Assembly: GCA_963642455.1 (NCBI GenBank)
Contig: CAVIGM010000045.1
Location: 1 to 9,107, forward strand
Reading direction: 5' to 3'
DNA length: 9,107 bases
Source: Crickella sp963642455
Lineage (GTDB): Bacteria; Bacillota; Clostridia; Peptostreptococcales; Anaerovoracaceae
The notes under the pieces are model-generated. The model saw only the letters and a list, made by a program, of their open reading frames with translations. It searched no databases and had not been told where the DNA came from. A program made the translations under genes and the position numbers. Positions 1 through 6,017 of the stretch are shown in pieces (the first letter of the stretch is position 1; each line of letters opens with the position of its first letter).

Positions 1-300
1 CATAATACCTATTTGGAGATAGCGTATCGAAGCGGAATAATTGCAGGCTTGCTATATGCATTTGTTGCAGTATATGCTGCGGTATATTCCTTCAAATATA
101 TGTTTGATAGGAAGAGAAAGGATAACAGATGGATTTTCATTCCGTTAGCCGTTATGGCCTTCGGGGTAATGTCGCATTTGGAAAGGGCTATTTATCCGGT
201 CGAGAAGATACATATATTCATGTACTTCATCGCCCTTGCCCCAATGTTTATGAAACCTGATCAAGCTAAGCAAGTCAATCAAGCAGAGCAAGCCGATTAA
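1..300 (+). CDS. O-antigen ligase / polysaccharide polymerase family protein, C-terminal fragment
   Basis: The reading frame is open from the first base and ends at TAA 298-300, so this is the last 99 residues of a gene that begins outside the window. The fragment opens with HNTYLEIAYRSGIIAG, which matches the HN-x-x-L-E...G signature that opens the last part of Wzy/RfaL-type O-antigen ligases and polymerases. Two hydrophobic stretches follow, roughly residues 14-32 and 44-57, and a third near residues 70-82, so it is an integral membrane protein. The last 15 residues are a polar, degenerate Gln/Ala/Lys repeat. Family knowledge suggests it joins or exports lipid-linked glycan units at the outer face of the membrane. 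The neighbouring CDP-glycerol transferases and Wzz-like gene support a surface polysaccharide role. It converges on the next gene with only 1 nt between the stop codons. An in-frame TTG at 13 is not a credible start, because the family motif begins before it. Whether it is a polymerase or a ligase cannot be decided from the fragment. Confidence 0.75.
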   Translation, partial: HNTYLEIAYRSGIIAGLLYAFVAVYAAVYSFKYMFDRKRKDNRWIFIPLAVMAFGVMSHLERAIYPVEKIHIFMYFIALAPMFMKPDQAKQVNQAEQAD

Positions 301-301
301 G

Positions 302-1438
302 CTAATCAATCTGATCAAAAAGAAATTCAACCATGTCTTGAGTCTCGTGATTAGAATCGACTTTCACATATTTACGAAGGAAGGAGTCAAGCTTCGCATA
401 GTCGTAGCTTGACTTTTCTATTGCGGCCATAAGAGAAGCCGCGTCATAGCAGACAGGACCAGGAACCTCTGCCATATAGTCCATATAAATGTCGCGAGTT
501 GACATATATTCATCGTAATCGTAGTCGTAGAAATAAAGAGGCTTGCCGAGTATTGCCGCCTCGTACATGATGCAGGAATAATCACCGATTACAATGTCCG
601 AAGCAAAGAGCATGTCAAAGGAGCTGAAGTCCTTGTCTATAATGGCTCTGCTGTCATCGAGGCCCGATAGCTCGGTCAGAGGATGAGCCTTAATCACGAG
701 ATTGTATTTGTCATAATCAACAGAATTGCAAAGATCCCTAATAGCAGATAGGGTGGCCGCATCCTCTCCTTTTCGGAAAGTAGGCACGTAGACAATGTTC
801 TTCTTCTCGGAATTAAGCTCAGGATATTTGTCGTAAATTCTCCTGCACGTAGCTTCGGCACGAGTCTTGTCCTTGAGAGCCTCAACCCTTGGGAGCGGCA
901 TAACGATGATTTTCTCGAGAGGATAATTGAAGCCCTGCGCAAGGTGTTCGCGATAGCCTTCTCCCGCTGCAAAAATATAATCATAGCCCTCGTGCATGTG
1001 CATGAGCTTAGCTGTCTTGGAGGAACTGCCCTCAGGCTTGTCGAGAATGCTATAACCGAATTTCTTCATCGTGCCTATGGAATGCCACATCTGAACGACG
1101 AGCAGATTCTCGCGATGCTTAAGAAGACTTGCGGGAATGCAATAAGTATCGAGCACGGCTATTCTTGCAGTCGCAAGCTCTCGCATCTGTCGAAGAATGT
1201 GGAAGCCGTAAGCCAGCTTCTTGCTCTTAGAGTCGCTTGCCTTGAACAGCTTGCAGAGGACAACAACCTCATAGTCTGGATGAAGCTCTTCTATCTTATC
1301 TCGGAGCATGCAAATATCCAAAGAAGGCATGTCGCTTTCCCTGCTAAGAATTACGACCTTCTTCTCTTGAGGAGATAGCTTCATAACGGCATAGATGCCC
1401 TTAAGCCCTGCAATTCCGATTCTTATAAGATTTTCCAT
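302..1438 (-). CDS. CDP-glycerol glycerophosphotransferase family protein (short, TagB-like)
   Basis: A 378-residue protein of the Glyphos_transf family, which transfers glycerol- or ribitol-phosphate from a CDP-polyol onto a surface glycan or teichoic acid primer at the inner membrane face. Visible family motifs, counted from the chosen start, are the WHS segment at W118-H119, VPTFRKG around P219-R222, KAHP at H252-P253 and GDYSC at D286-S288. The His and DYS elements are those used by this family for catalysis and donor binding. There is no large N-terminal extension, so it resembles the short TagB-type members rather than long TagF. The start ATG at 1438 was chosen because GAAGGAGG lies directly upstream and the family-like sequence begins there. 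The spacing is tight, about 3-5 nt. In-frame ATGs at 1453 and 1477 would only add residues encoded by a 24-bp repeat. The gene is divergent from the longer paralogue at 1595 and shares its control region. Acceptor and polyol are unknown. Confidence 0.85.
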   Translation of the reverse strand: MENLIRIGIAGLKGIYAVMKLSPQEKKVVILSRESDMPSLDICMLRDKIEELHPDYEVVVLCKLFKASDSKSKKLAYGFHILRQMRELATARIAVLDTYCIPASLLKHRENLLVVQMWHSIGTMKKFGYSILDKPEGSSSKTAKLMHMHEGYDYIFAAGEGYREHLAQGFNYPLEKIIVMPLPRVEALKDKTRAEATCRRIYDKYPELNSEKKNIVYVPTFRKGEDAATLSAIRDLCNSVDYDKYNLVIKAHPLTELSGLDDSRAIIDKDFSSFDMLFASDIVIGDYSCIMYEAAILGKPLYFYDYDYDEYMSTRDIYMDYMAEVPGPVCYDAASLMAAIEKSSYDYAKLDSFLRKYVKVDSNHETQDMVEFLFDQID

Positions 1439-1446
1439 ATGCCTCC

Positions 1447-1518
1447 TTCGCATGCTGCATGTGCGCGGTGTTCGCATGCTGCCTGTGCGCTGTGTTCGTT
1501 TGCTTCCGATGCGCGCCT
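1447..1518. repeat. 24-bp tandem repeat, about three copies, in the divergent control region
   Basis: Copies lie at 1447-1470, 1471-1494 and 1495-1518. The first two begin TTCGCATGCTGC and differ at only two positions (A/C and G/T). The third begins TTCGTTTGCTTC and is degenerate. The repeat lies between the minus-strand promoter and the start codon of the 302-1438 gene, so it would be part of that gene's leader. Its proximal edge contributes to the ribosome binding site. Each copy is eight codons long and stays in frame with the downstream gene. Confidence 0.85.
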
Positions 1519-1531
1519 GCGCCTTGTAACA

Positions 1532-1560
1532 TTGATATTATAGAGCAAAAGTGGTATCAT
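1532..1560 (+). promoter_or_regulatory. Sigma-A-like promoter for the 1595-4023 operon
   Basis: TTGATA at 1532-1537 (5 of 6 to TTGACA), a 17-nt spacer and TATCAT at 1555-1560 (5 of 6 to TATAAT). The predicted start of transcription is near 1567, giving a leader of about 28 nt that includes the ribosome binding site AAGGAG at 1580-1585, 9 nt before the ATG. The element overlaps the minus-strand promoter at 1537-1566 almost completely. Confidence 0.65.
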
Positions 1561-1566
1561 TGACAA
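1537..1566 (-). promoter_or_regulatory. Sigma-A-like promoter for the 302-1438 gene
   Basis: Read on the minus strand, TTGTCA (1566-1561, 5 of 6) is followed by an 18-nt spacer and a perfect TATAAT (1542-1537). The predicted start is near 1530, giving a leader of about 90 nt that carries the 24-bp repeats. The -10 shares a base with the -35 of the plus-strand promoter, and the -35 abuts the plus-strand -10, so the two promoters occupy the same DNA. Confidence 0.65.
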
Positions 1567-1594
1567 TAATTATGTACTGAAGGAGTGCGCCCTT

Positions 1595-3268
1595 ATGACA
1601 GGCCTTTCGAGAGCGAGAATTACTCATATTGAGTGGGAAAGAATCTTTCTTCATATTGATATAGAAAGCGATATGAAGGACGCTCTTTGTGCTGTCAGAA
1701 ATGCGGCGACAAATGTGGAGCTTCCTCTCGAGACGAGCCGAACCGATAAGGGCTATTCTGTTTGCGTCAATATTGCCTGCGTTTCGGATAGGGAATTTCT
1801 CGAGAACGGAAGATGGTATTTCGTCCTCAAGGAAAAGGGAAAAGCCGGCGAGACGGTCATTGAGCAGGCCGGCGATTCGGCTGACAAAGGATCTCGCTCC
1901 GAGCGAGTTGCGGTAACAAGCGAGGTGGCAGGACGAGTTGCCGAGCTCACGCGAATTTTCAGATACGCCGAGAATCAAATGGCATATACCCTCAGCTTCG
2001 GAATCGAGACCGAGGACGAGGAGAACCTCGAGATATACATGGACAGCTACTTCATGGAAGAGAACAAGAAGTGGAAGAAAAGAAGATATGTCAAAGAGGT
2101 TCGCTCGGCAAATGACAAGCTCAAGCGCGTAGCGATGTCGGGAGCAATCAAGGGAATTGCCGCATGGTATCATACCGTCGATGCGCTGACTCCAAAGACT
2201 GGAAAGAATGTCCTTCTGATGAGCGAGACGCATGACTATCTGTGGGGCAACCTCAAGGCGATAGATGACGAAATCAAGAAGCAGGGCCTCGACAAGGAAT
2301 ACAATGTCAGCTATTCCTTCAGAAAGAAGGTCGGCAAGCACCAGACACTCGGCGATGCTCCAAGCTGGTTTCGGACAACTACACTGATTGCCAAGCAGGA
2401 CATAATCTTTGTGGATGATTATGCGCCTATCTTTGGCTTCTTCCAGCTCGGGCAGAGAACTAAGCTGATACAGGTATGGCATGCAGGGGAAGGCTTCAAA
2501 GCCGTAGGATATGCAAGATTCGGCAAGGAGGGAAGTCCTTTCCCACAGAAATCCTGCCATAAGCAATATACAAATGCGATTGTCGGCTCAGAGCACCTTC
2601 GGGATGTGTTCTCCGAGGTTTTCGGAATTGAGAAGGAAGCCTGCTTGCCACTTGGAATGCCGAGAATGGACGGTTTTCTCGATGAGCAGAGACAGCAGCG
2701 GATAAGAGATGCTTTTGCGGACAAATACCCGAACACCAAGGGACAGAGGCTTATACTTTTTGCACCTACCTACAGAGGAGCGGAGCAGAAGGAAGCATAT
2801 TACGATTATTCGTGGCTTGACCTTGCGGCCATTTACGCGATGTGCGAGAGAACGGACAGCGTATGGGTCTTCAAGATGCACCCCTTTGTAAAAGAAGAGG
2901 CCGAGATTCCAGCAGAATTTGCGGACAGGATAATGCAGCTTGGCAGCACCGAGAACATCAACGACCTGTATTATGTGACGGACGTTCTCGTTACGGACTA
3001 TTCGTCAAATTATTATGAATTTGCGCTGACCGGCGGCGCTTGCGTTTTCTTCACACCGGACAGGGAGATCTACGAGCTGACAAGAGGCGTTCACAGAAGC
3101 GTCTTGGAATGTGCGCCTGGCAAGATCTGCGATACTTTCGACGAGCTTATCAAGGCTCTCGAAGAAGGCGATTACGAGATAGACAAAACAAAGCAATTTG
3201 TTATAGATAATTACGGCGACTATACGGGAGATGCTTCCGCAAAGGTCGTAGAGAGGTTTCTGAAATGA
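1595..3268 (+). CDS. CDP-glycerol glycerophosphotransferase family protein (long, TagF-like)
   Basis: A 557-residue protein with a roughly 190-residue N-terminal region of no motif I recognise, followed by a Glyphos_transf catalytic region from about residue 200 to the end. Motifs are WHAGEGFKAVG at W295-H296, FAPTYRG at 389-395, FKMHPF at 426-431 with H429, and VTDYSS at 466-471. These are the hallmark blocks of TagF/TarL-type polymerases, which add polyol-phosphate units from CDP-glycerol or CDP-ribitol on the cytoplasmic membrane face. Length and the extra N-terminal part fit polymerases better than primases. The ATG at 1595 is set by AAGGAG at 1580-1585. The gene ends in an ATGA overlap with the cytidylyltransferase, so the two are translationally coupled and very likely act on the same CDP-polyol. 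The protein is clearly a paralogue, not a copy, of the divergent 378-residue transferase. Donor (glycerol or ribitol) is not decided by the sequence. Confidence 0.88.
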   Translation: MTGLSRARITHIEWERIFLHIDIESDMKDALCAVRNAATNVELPLETSRTDKGYSVCVNIACVSDREFLENGRWYFVLKEKGKAGETVIEQAGDSADKGSRSERVAVTSEVAGRVAELTRIFRYAENQMAYTLSFGIETEDEENLEIYMDSYFMEENKKWKKRRYVKEVRSANDKLKRVAMSGAIKGIAAWYHTVDALTPKTGKNVLLMSETHDYLWGNLKAIDDEIKKQGLDKEYNVSYSFRKKVGKHQTLGDAPSWFRTTTLIAKQDIIFVDDYAPIFGFFQLGQRTKLIQVWHAGEGFKAVGYARFGKEGSPFPQKSCHKQYTNAIVGSEHLRDVFSEVFGIEKEACLPLGMPRMDGFLDEQRQQRIRDAFADKYPNTKGQRLILFAPTYRGAEQKEAYYDYSWLDLAAIYAMCERTDSVWVFKMHPFVKEEAEIPAEFADRIMQLGSTENINDLYYVTDVLVTDYSSNYYEFALTGGACVFFTPDREIYELTRGVHRSVLECAPGKICDTFDELIKALEEGDYEIDKTKQFVIDNYGDYTGDASAKVVERFLK

Positions 3269-4023
3269 GAAATATAGCTGTGATTTTCGCGGGTGGAAGC
3301 GGCCAGCGAATGGGCTCGGGAATTCCGAAGCAGTTCATAGAGGTCGAGGGCAAGCCTATCATCATTCATACCCTTGAGATTTTCGAGGACTGCGACGAGA
3401 TAGATGCGATATACATTGCATGCAAAGCCGACTGCATAGACAAGCTCGACAAGCTGATCAAGAGATATGTTATAAGCAAGGTTAAGCAGATTGTGCCTGG
3501 CGGTGTGACCGGGCAGGACTCCATTTATAACGGAATTAAGGCCGCCTTCGATGCGGAGGGCCCCGAGAATTTGGTTCTGATTCATGACGGAGTAAGGCCT
3601 TGCGTAACACAGGAGACCATAAGAAAGGCAATAGCTCTCGCCAAGGAAAAAGGCTCTGCGGTTACTTGCAACACCTTCATAGAGACGGCTGTTACAAGCA
3701 GCGACGGAGACATTGTCGAGGGTGTCCACGATAGAAAAACCATCTTTCGCGTTGTTGCCCCACAGGTCTTCAAGCTCGGAGATGTCTATGATGCGCACAC
3801 CCTTGTACGCAAGGACAACCCTGACTATGAAGGCATCATCGACACCTGCACGCTGATGAGAAGCATAGGAAAAGATGTTCATCTCGTCGAGGGCAACAAG
3901 GGCAATATCAAGGTTACAACGCCAGAGGATCTATATATCTTCCGCGCGATGCTTGAATACAGGGAGAATCAGCAGGCGCTCGGCTTGTCGGAGAAGGATA
4001 TACGAGAGGGCCTGTCGCACTAA
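3265..4023 (+). CDS. IspD/TarI-family cytidylyltransferase, probably polyol-phosphate (TarI-like)
   Basis: A 252-residue nucleotidyltransferase that joins CMP from CTP to a sugar- or polyol-phosphate. The N-terminal CTP-binding block FAGGSGQRMG...PKQF (G10-F24, with R15 and K22) is intact. Also seen are HDGVRP (H107-P112), APQVF in place of the usual QTPQ-F block, and NIKVTTPEDL (N214 onward, K216). These are shared by IspD (methylerythritol-4-phosphate) and TarI (ribitol-5-phosphate). I favour a TarI-like role because the gene overlaps the long CDP-polyol transferase by 4 bp (ATGA) and because its DTC segment resembles the DAC of TarI more than the DEAS of IspD. Against this, ispE lies 3 kb away and no TarJ reductase follows. 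The start has no strong ribosome binding site of its own, as expected for coupled translation. Family is certain; substrate is inferred. Confidence 0.85.
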   Translation: MRNIAVIFAGGSGQRMGSGIPKQFIEVEGKPIIIHTLEIFEDCDEIDAIYIACKADCIDKLDKLIKRYVISKVKQIVPGGVTGQDSIYNGIKAAFDAEGPENLVLIHDGVRPCVTQETIRKAIALAKEKGSAVTCNTFIETAVTSSDGDIVEGVHDRKTIFRVVAPQVFKLGDVYDAHTLVRKDNPDYEGIIDTCTLMRSIGKDVHLVEGNKGNIKVTTPEDLYIFRAMLEYRENQQALGLSEKDIREGLSH

Positions 4024-4043
4024 GGCAAGTTAGTGGAATAGGT

Positions 4044-4087
4044 AAAAAAAGAGGTTCATCACCGCAAATCCGGGATGAACCTTTTTT
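4044..4087. terminator. Bidirectional intrinsic terminator between convergent genes
   Basis: A perfect 9-bp stem, AGGTTCATC (4052-4060) with GATGAACCT (4074-4082), encloses a 13-nt loop that can form a further CCG/CGG stem. It is followed by six T (4082-4087). On the other strand the stem is followed by C and seven T (complement of 4044-4050). It can therefore stop both the 1595-4023 operon and the minus-strand gene whose stop codon is at 4163. Confidence 0.9.
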
Positions 4088-4127
4088 GTGTCTATGCGTA
4101 TATCTGCGCCTTCAAGCCTTGCGTTGC

Positions 4128-4151
4128 TTGTAGTTGCAGTTGTAGTTGCGA
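4128..4151. repeat. Short 12-bp tandem repeat in the convergent spacer
   Basis: TTGTAGTTGCAG (4128-4139) is followed by TTGTAGTTGCGA (4140-4151), and GTTGC precedes them. It lies between the terminator and the stop codon of the minus-strand Wzz-like gene. No function is apparent. Confidence 0.5.
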
Positions 4152-4162
4152 CCTGATCTATT

Positions 4163-5146
4163 CTAGTCGACGATGACGCCGAGGACATCGACCTGATGCA
4201 TCCTCAAGGTGTCTGCCATTTGAATGAGATCCTTGTGCTTGGTCAGACCGATTGTGATGAGAATGACTGCAGCCTTCAGATTGCAGAGAGTCTCCATTTC
4301 GGCAGCGCTCTCTGGCAGAGAAGTCACTACTGTGGTCGTGATGTCTGTGCAAGCCTCGGATAGAGCTTTTGCCTGGTCGGCAGAGCCCACCGAGACGATT
4401 CCGATGGAACTTAGAGCCTTCTTTTGCACTATGTCTGTAAGAGCAGCGGCGTTGATGTCTGTGGAGACGAAGCGACCGATTTCGTCAACCTTGAGCATTG
4501 CGCCGATAGAATCAGTGCGCTTTACCTTGCCATTGAATACATAGATAAGGCAGATAACCATTGCATGCAGCACTATAGCTGCGAAAACCACAAGTATAAG
4601 GTGCTTCTTTGTGAATGTAAATCCGGAATCTGCGCCGATTGACTTCAAAGCAGCTTCGGTAGCAGTGCCGGCATCCTTTGCCTCGTTAATGGCATCGGTC
4701 AAATCAAGATTCTCTCCGATAAGATATGAGAAGTAAGCTTTCTGGCAAGTTGTTATCTTCGAATCCGAGAGAGCAGTCATGATGGTGTCATAGGATAAGC
4801 TGAGATTATAGCTGGCAGCTGCCGAATCAGCAACTGACATAGAATCCTTGGAAGCCAGATATTTCTCATAGCTGTTCGCATATACTTTATACACATCCGC
4901 CAGGTCTTCCATCTGTGTAGCCTCATCGTTGGACAGAGCGCTATCGAAGAAGGCTTCTATTTCCTCTTGGCTTAGCTCGCTGGCATTGCCGTTTGCACCA
5001 TCAGAGGAGCCGCCTGTCATCACCATCATTCCACCGCCTACAACAAGGGCAGCAAGCAAAACTGCAAGAAGTGATTTCCAGTGGTGTATCCAATCGTTGA
5101 AAAGATCCAGCAGGTCTATTTCGTGTTCATAAGAGTTCGTCTGCAT
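4163..5146 (-). CDS. Wzz-type chain-length determinant with degenerate BY-kinase-like tail
   Basis: A 327-residue membrane protein. The N-terminus HEIDLLDLFNDWIHHWKS (residues 8-25) is the entry motif of Wzz/CpsC polysaccharide co-polymerases and leads into a first membrane helix at about 26-43. An Ala/Ser/Asp-rich outer loop (44-181) is followed by a second helix (183-204). The last 123 residues resemble the CpsD/Wzc tyrosine kinase fold: the end, with ILITIGLTKHKDLIQMAD and then VLGVIVD, matches the late strands of that domain. No Walker A P-loop, Walker A' or Tyr cluster is present, so it cannot be an active BY-kinase. In this family the protein sets polymer length and partners a kinase; here it may act as a scaffold or bind a separate kinase. 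Start ATG 5146 has AAGGAGA at 5160-5154, 7 nt away. The gene is alone on its strand. The Wzz-like class is fairly sure; the kinase relationship is inferred from pattern only. Confidence 0.72.
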   Translation of the reverse strand: MQTNSYEHEIDLLDLFNDWIHHWKSLLAVLLAALVVGGGMMVMTGGSSDGANGNASELSQEEIEAFFDSALSNDEATQMEDLADVYKVYANSYEKYLASKDSMSVADSAAASYNLSLSYDTIMTALSDSKITTCQKAYFSYLIGENLDLTDAINEAKDAGTATEAALKSIGADSGFTFTKKHLILVVFAAIVLHAMVICLIYVFNGKVKRTDSIGAMLKVDEIGRFVSTDINAAALTDIVQKKALSSIGIVSVGSADQAKALSEACTDITTTVVTSLPESAAEMETLCNLKAAVILITIGLTKHKDLIQMADTLRMHQVDVLGVIVD

Positions 5147-5184
5147 GCAACTATCTCCTTATAATAATTTAGTAATCAATAATA

Positions 5185-5352
5185 GTTTTTCGAATTTCAA
5201 ATTTCATACAGCAGATTCCAAGTTCCAGATTNNNNNNNNNNNNNNNNNNNNNNNNNNNNNNNNNNNNNNNNNNNNNNNNNNNNNNNNNNNNNNNNNNNNN
5301 NNNNNNNNNNNNNNNNNNNNNNNNNNGATTCCAAGTTCCAGATTTCGAATTC
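5185..5352. repeat. Degenerate 7-bp tandem repeat region interrupted by the assembly gap
   Basis: On the minus strand, 7-nt units of the form GAAATTT, GAAATTC, GGAACTT and GGAATCT follow one another on both sides of the N run. Left of the gap they occupy about 5185-5231, with an 11-nt irregular piece inside. Right of it they occupy 5327-5352. An 18-bp sequence, GATTCCAAGTTCCAGATT, is present perfectly at 5214-5231 and again at 5327-5344, directly flanking the gap. A 7-bp period is not a multiple of three, so the region is not coding. It lies in the predicted leader of the Wzz-like gene. Confidence 0.75.
5232..5326. other. Assembly gap (95 N)
   Basis: A run of 95 undetermined bases. Both edges carry the same 18-bp sequence, so the true content is probably more of the heptamer repeat, or nothing at all if the two contigs simply overlap by those 18 bases. 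The real length is unknown. Confidence 0.99.
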
Positions 5353-5383
5353 TGCGAAATGCATCTGAAAGAAATTCTCGTAG

Positions 5384-5412
5384 ATTATAACATTTTTGCA
5401 GGGATATGCCAA
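5384..5412 (-). promoter_or_regulatory. Sigma-A-like promoter reading toward the Wzz-like gene
   Basis: On the minus strand, TTGGCA (5412-5407, 5 of 6) is followed by exactly 17 nt and a perfect TATAAT (5389-5384). This is the best single promoter match in the window. Transcription would begin near 5377 and cross the heptamer repeats and the gap before the ATG at 5146, a leader of about 230 nt by the coordinates given. The -35 lies inside nested inverted repeats. Confidence 0.7.
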
Positions 5413-5454
5413 ATCTATTAACGCATATAAATGTGGAGCCCTTTTGCCCTGCAA
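5396..5454. repeat. Nested inverted repeats over the promoter region
   Basis: The outer arms are TTGCAGGG (5396-5403) and CCCTGCAA (5447-5454), a perfect 8-bp match. Immediately inside the left arm, ATATGC (5404-5409) pairs with GCATAT (5423-5428), a perfect 6-bp match with a 13-nt loop. The inner repeat covers the -35 of the minus-strand promoter, so it could be an operator. On the plus strand it could form a structured leader for tadA. Confidence 0.6.
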
Positions 5455-5479
5455 GTCAGCACAAGAAGCAATATTGTTC

Positions 5480-5508
5480 TTGAATAGGTACATGGAATGT
5501 GGTAAGAT
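5480..5508 (+). promoter_or_regulatory. Weak candidate promoter for the tadA block
   Basis: TTGAAT (5480-5485), a 17-nt spacer and TAAGAT (5503-5508) each match the consensus at 4 of 6 positions. If used, transcription would begin only a few bases before the tadA ATG at 5518, giving a nearly leaderless message. This fits the lack of a normal ribosome binding site there. It is a weak match and may be chance. Confidence 0.3.
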
Positions 5509-5517
5509 TTGAAGGCT

Positions 5518-5991
5518 ATGGAAAAAGAGTTTTATATGCGAGAGGCCATCTCGGAGGCGAGAAAGGCGGCGCTGATAGGAGAGGTTCCGGTCGGCGCAAT
5601 CATCGTAAAGGACGGCGAAATTATAGCAAGAGCGCATAATCTTGTTGAGACAAATCACTCGTCATCAGCGCATGCGGAAATGCTTGCAATCGCCGAGGCG
5701 GAGAAGAAGCTTGGCAAATGGCTTACGGGCTGCGAGCTATATGTAACGCTGGAGCCTTGTGCGATGTGTGCCGGCTCGATGGTTCTTGCAAGAATCAAGG
5801 AACTGAACATCGGAGCCATGGACCCCAAGAACGGAGCCTGCGGAACGATTTTCAATGTTGCAAATAACGATAAGCTCAACCATAGAATGACGGTCAATAC
5901 AGGCATGCTCGGAGAGGAGTGCGGCAGCTTGCTGACGGATTTTTTCAAAGAGATGCGTCTGCATAAGGATGCGCTTAAGCGCAATAAGTAA
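5518..5991 (+). CDS. tadA: tRNA-specific adenosine deaminase TadA
   Basis: A 157-residue zinc deaminase that converts adenosine 34 to inosine in the anticodon of tRNA-Arg(ACG), letting one tRNA read several codons. The active site is intact: HAE at H52-E54 supplies a zinc ligand and the proton-shuttling Glu, and PCAMC supplies C81 and C84. The surrounding EVPVGAIIV, ARAHN and YVTLEPCAMCAGSMVLARI segments are typical of bacterial TadA, and the length is normal for the family. I chose the ATG at 5518 because the residues from there match TadA N-termini. A TTG three codons earlier (5509) is possible, and neither start has a good ribosome binding site. A near-leaderless message or coupling to an unseen element may explain this. 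The gene starts a plus-strand block, and the next gene follows 26 nt later. Family assignment is secure. Confidence 0.95.
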   Translation: MEKEFYMREAISEARKAALIGEVPVGAIIVKDGEIIARAHNLVETNHSSSAHAEMLAIAEAEKKLGKWLTGCELYVTLEPCAMCAGSMVLARIKELNIGAMDPKNGACGTIFNVANNDKLNHRMTVNTGMLGEECGSLLTDFFKEMRLHKDALKRNK

Positions 5992-6017
5992 AAATTAACG
6001 AGAGGAATTACGAAGTA

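Noticed and set aside
295..307. GATTA-AGC-TAATC inverted repeat between the first two convergent genes
   Set aside because: Only 5 A/T-rich pairs with a 3-nt loop and no T tract; too weak to call a terminator.
1538..2566. Long 342-residue open frame on the minus strand opposite the long transferase
   Set aside because: The plus-strand frame carries clear family motifs through the whole stretch; the antisense frame has no recognisable motif and arises from codon bias.
3220..3882. 220-residue minus-strand frame opposite the cytidylyltransferase
   Set aside because: Antisense shadow of a well-supported gene, with no domain and no ribosome binding site.
5197..5658. Minus-strand frame spanning the N gap and the start of tadA
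   Set aside because: It reads through unknown bases and a 7-bp repeat, overlaps tadA, and has no motif.
5971..5982. Perfect palindrome GCGCTTAAGCGC at the end of tadA
   Set aside because: It lies within coding sequence (Ala-Leu-Lys-Arg) with no T tract; a 12-bp palindrome in 9 kb is not remarkable alone.
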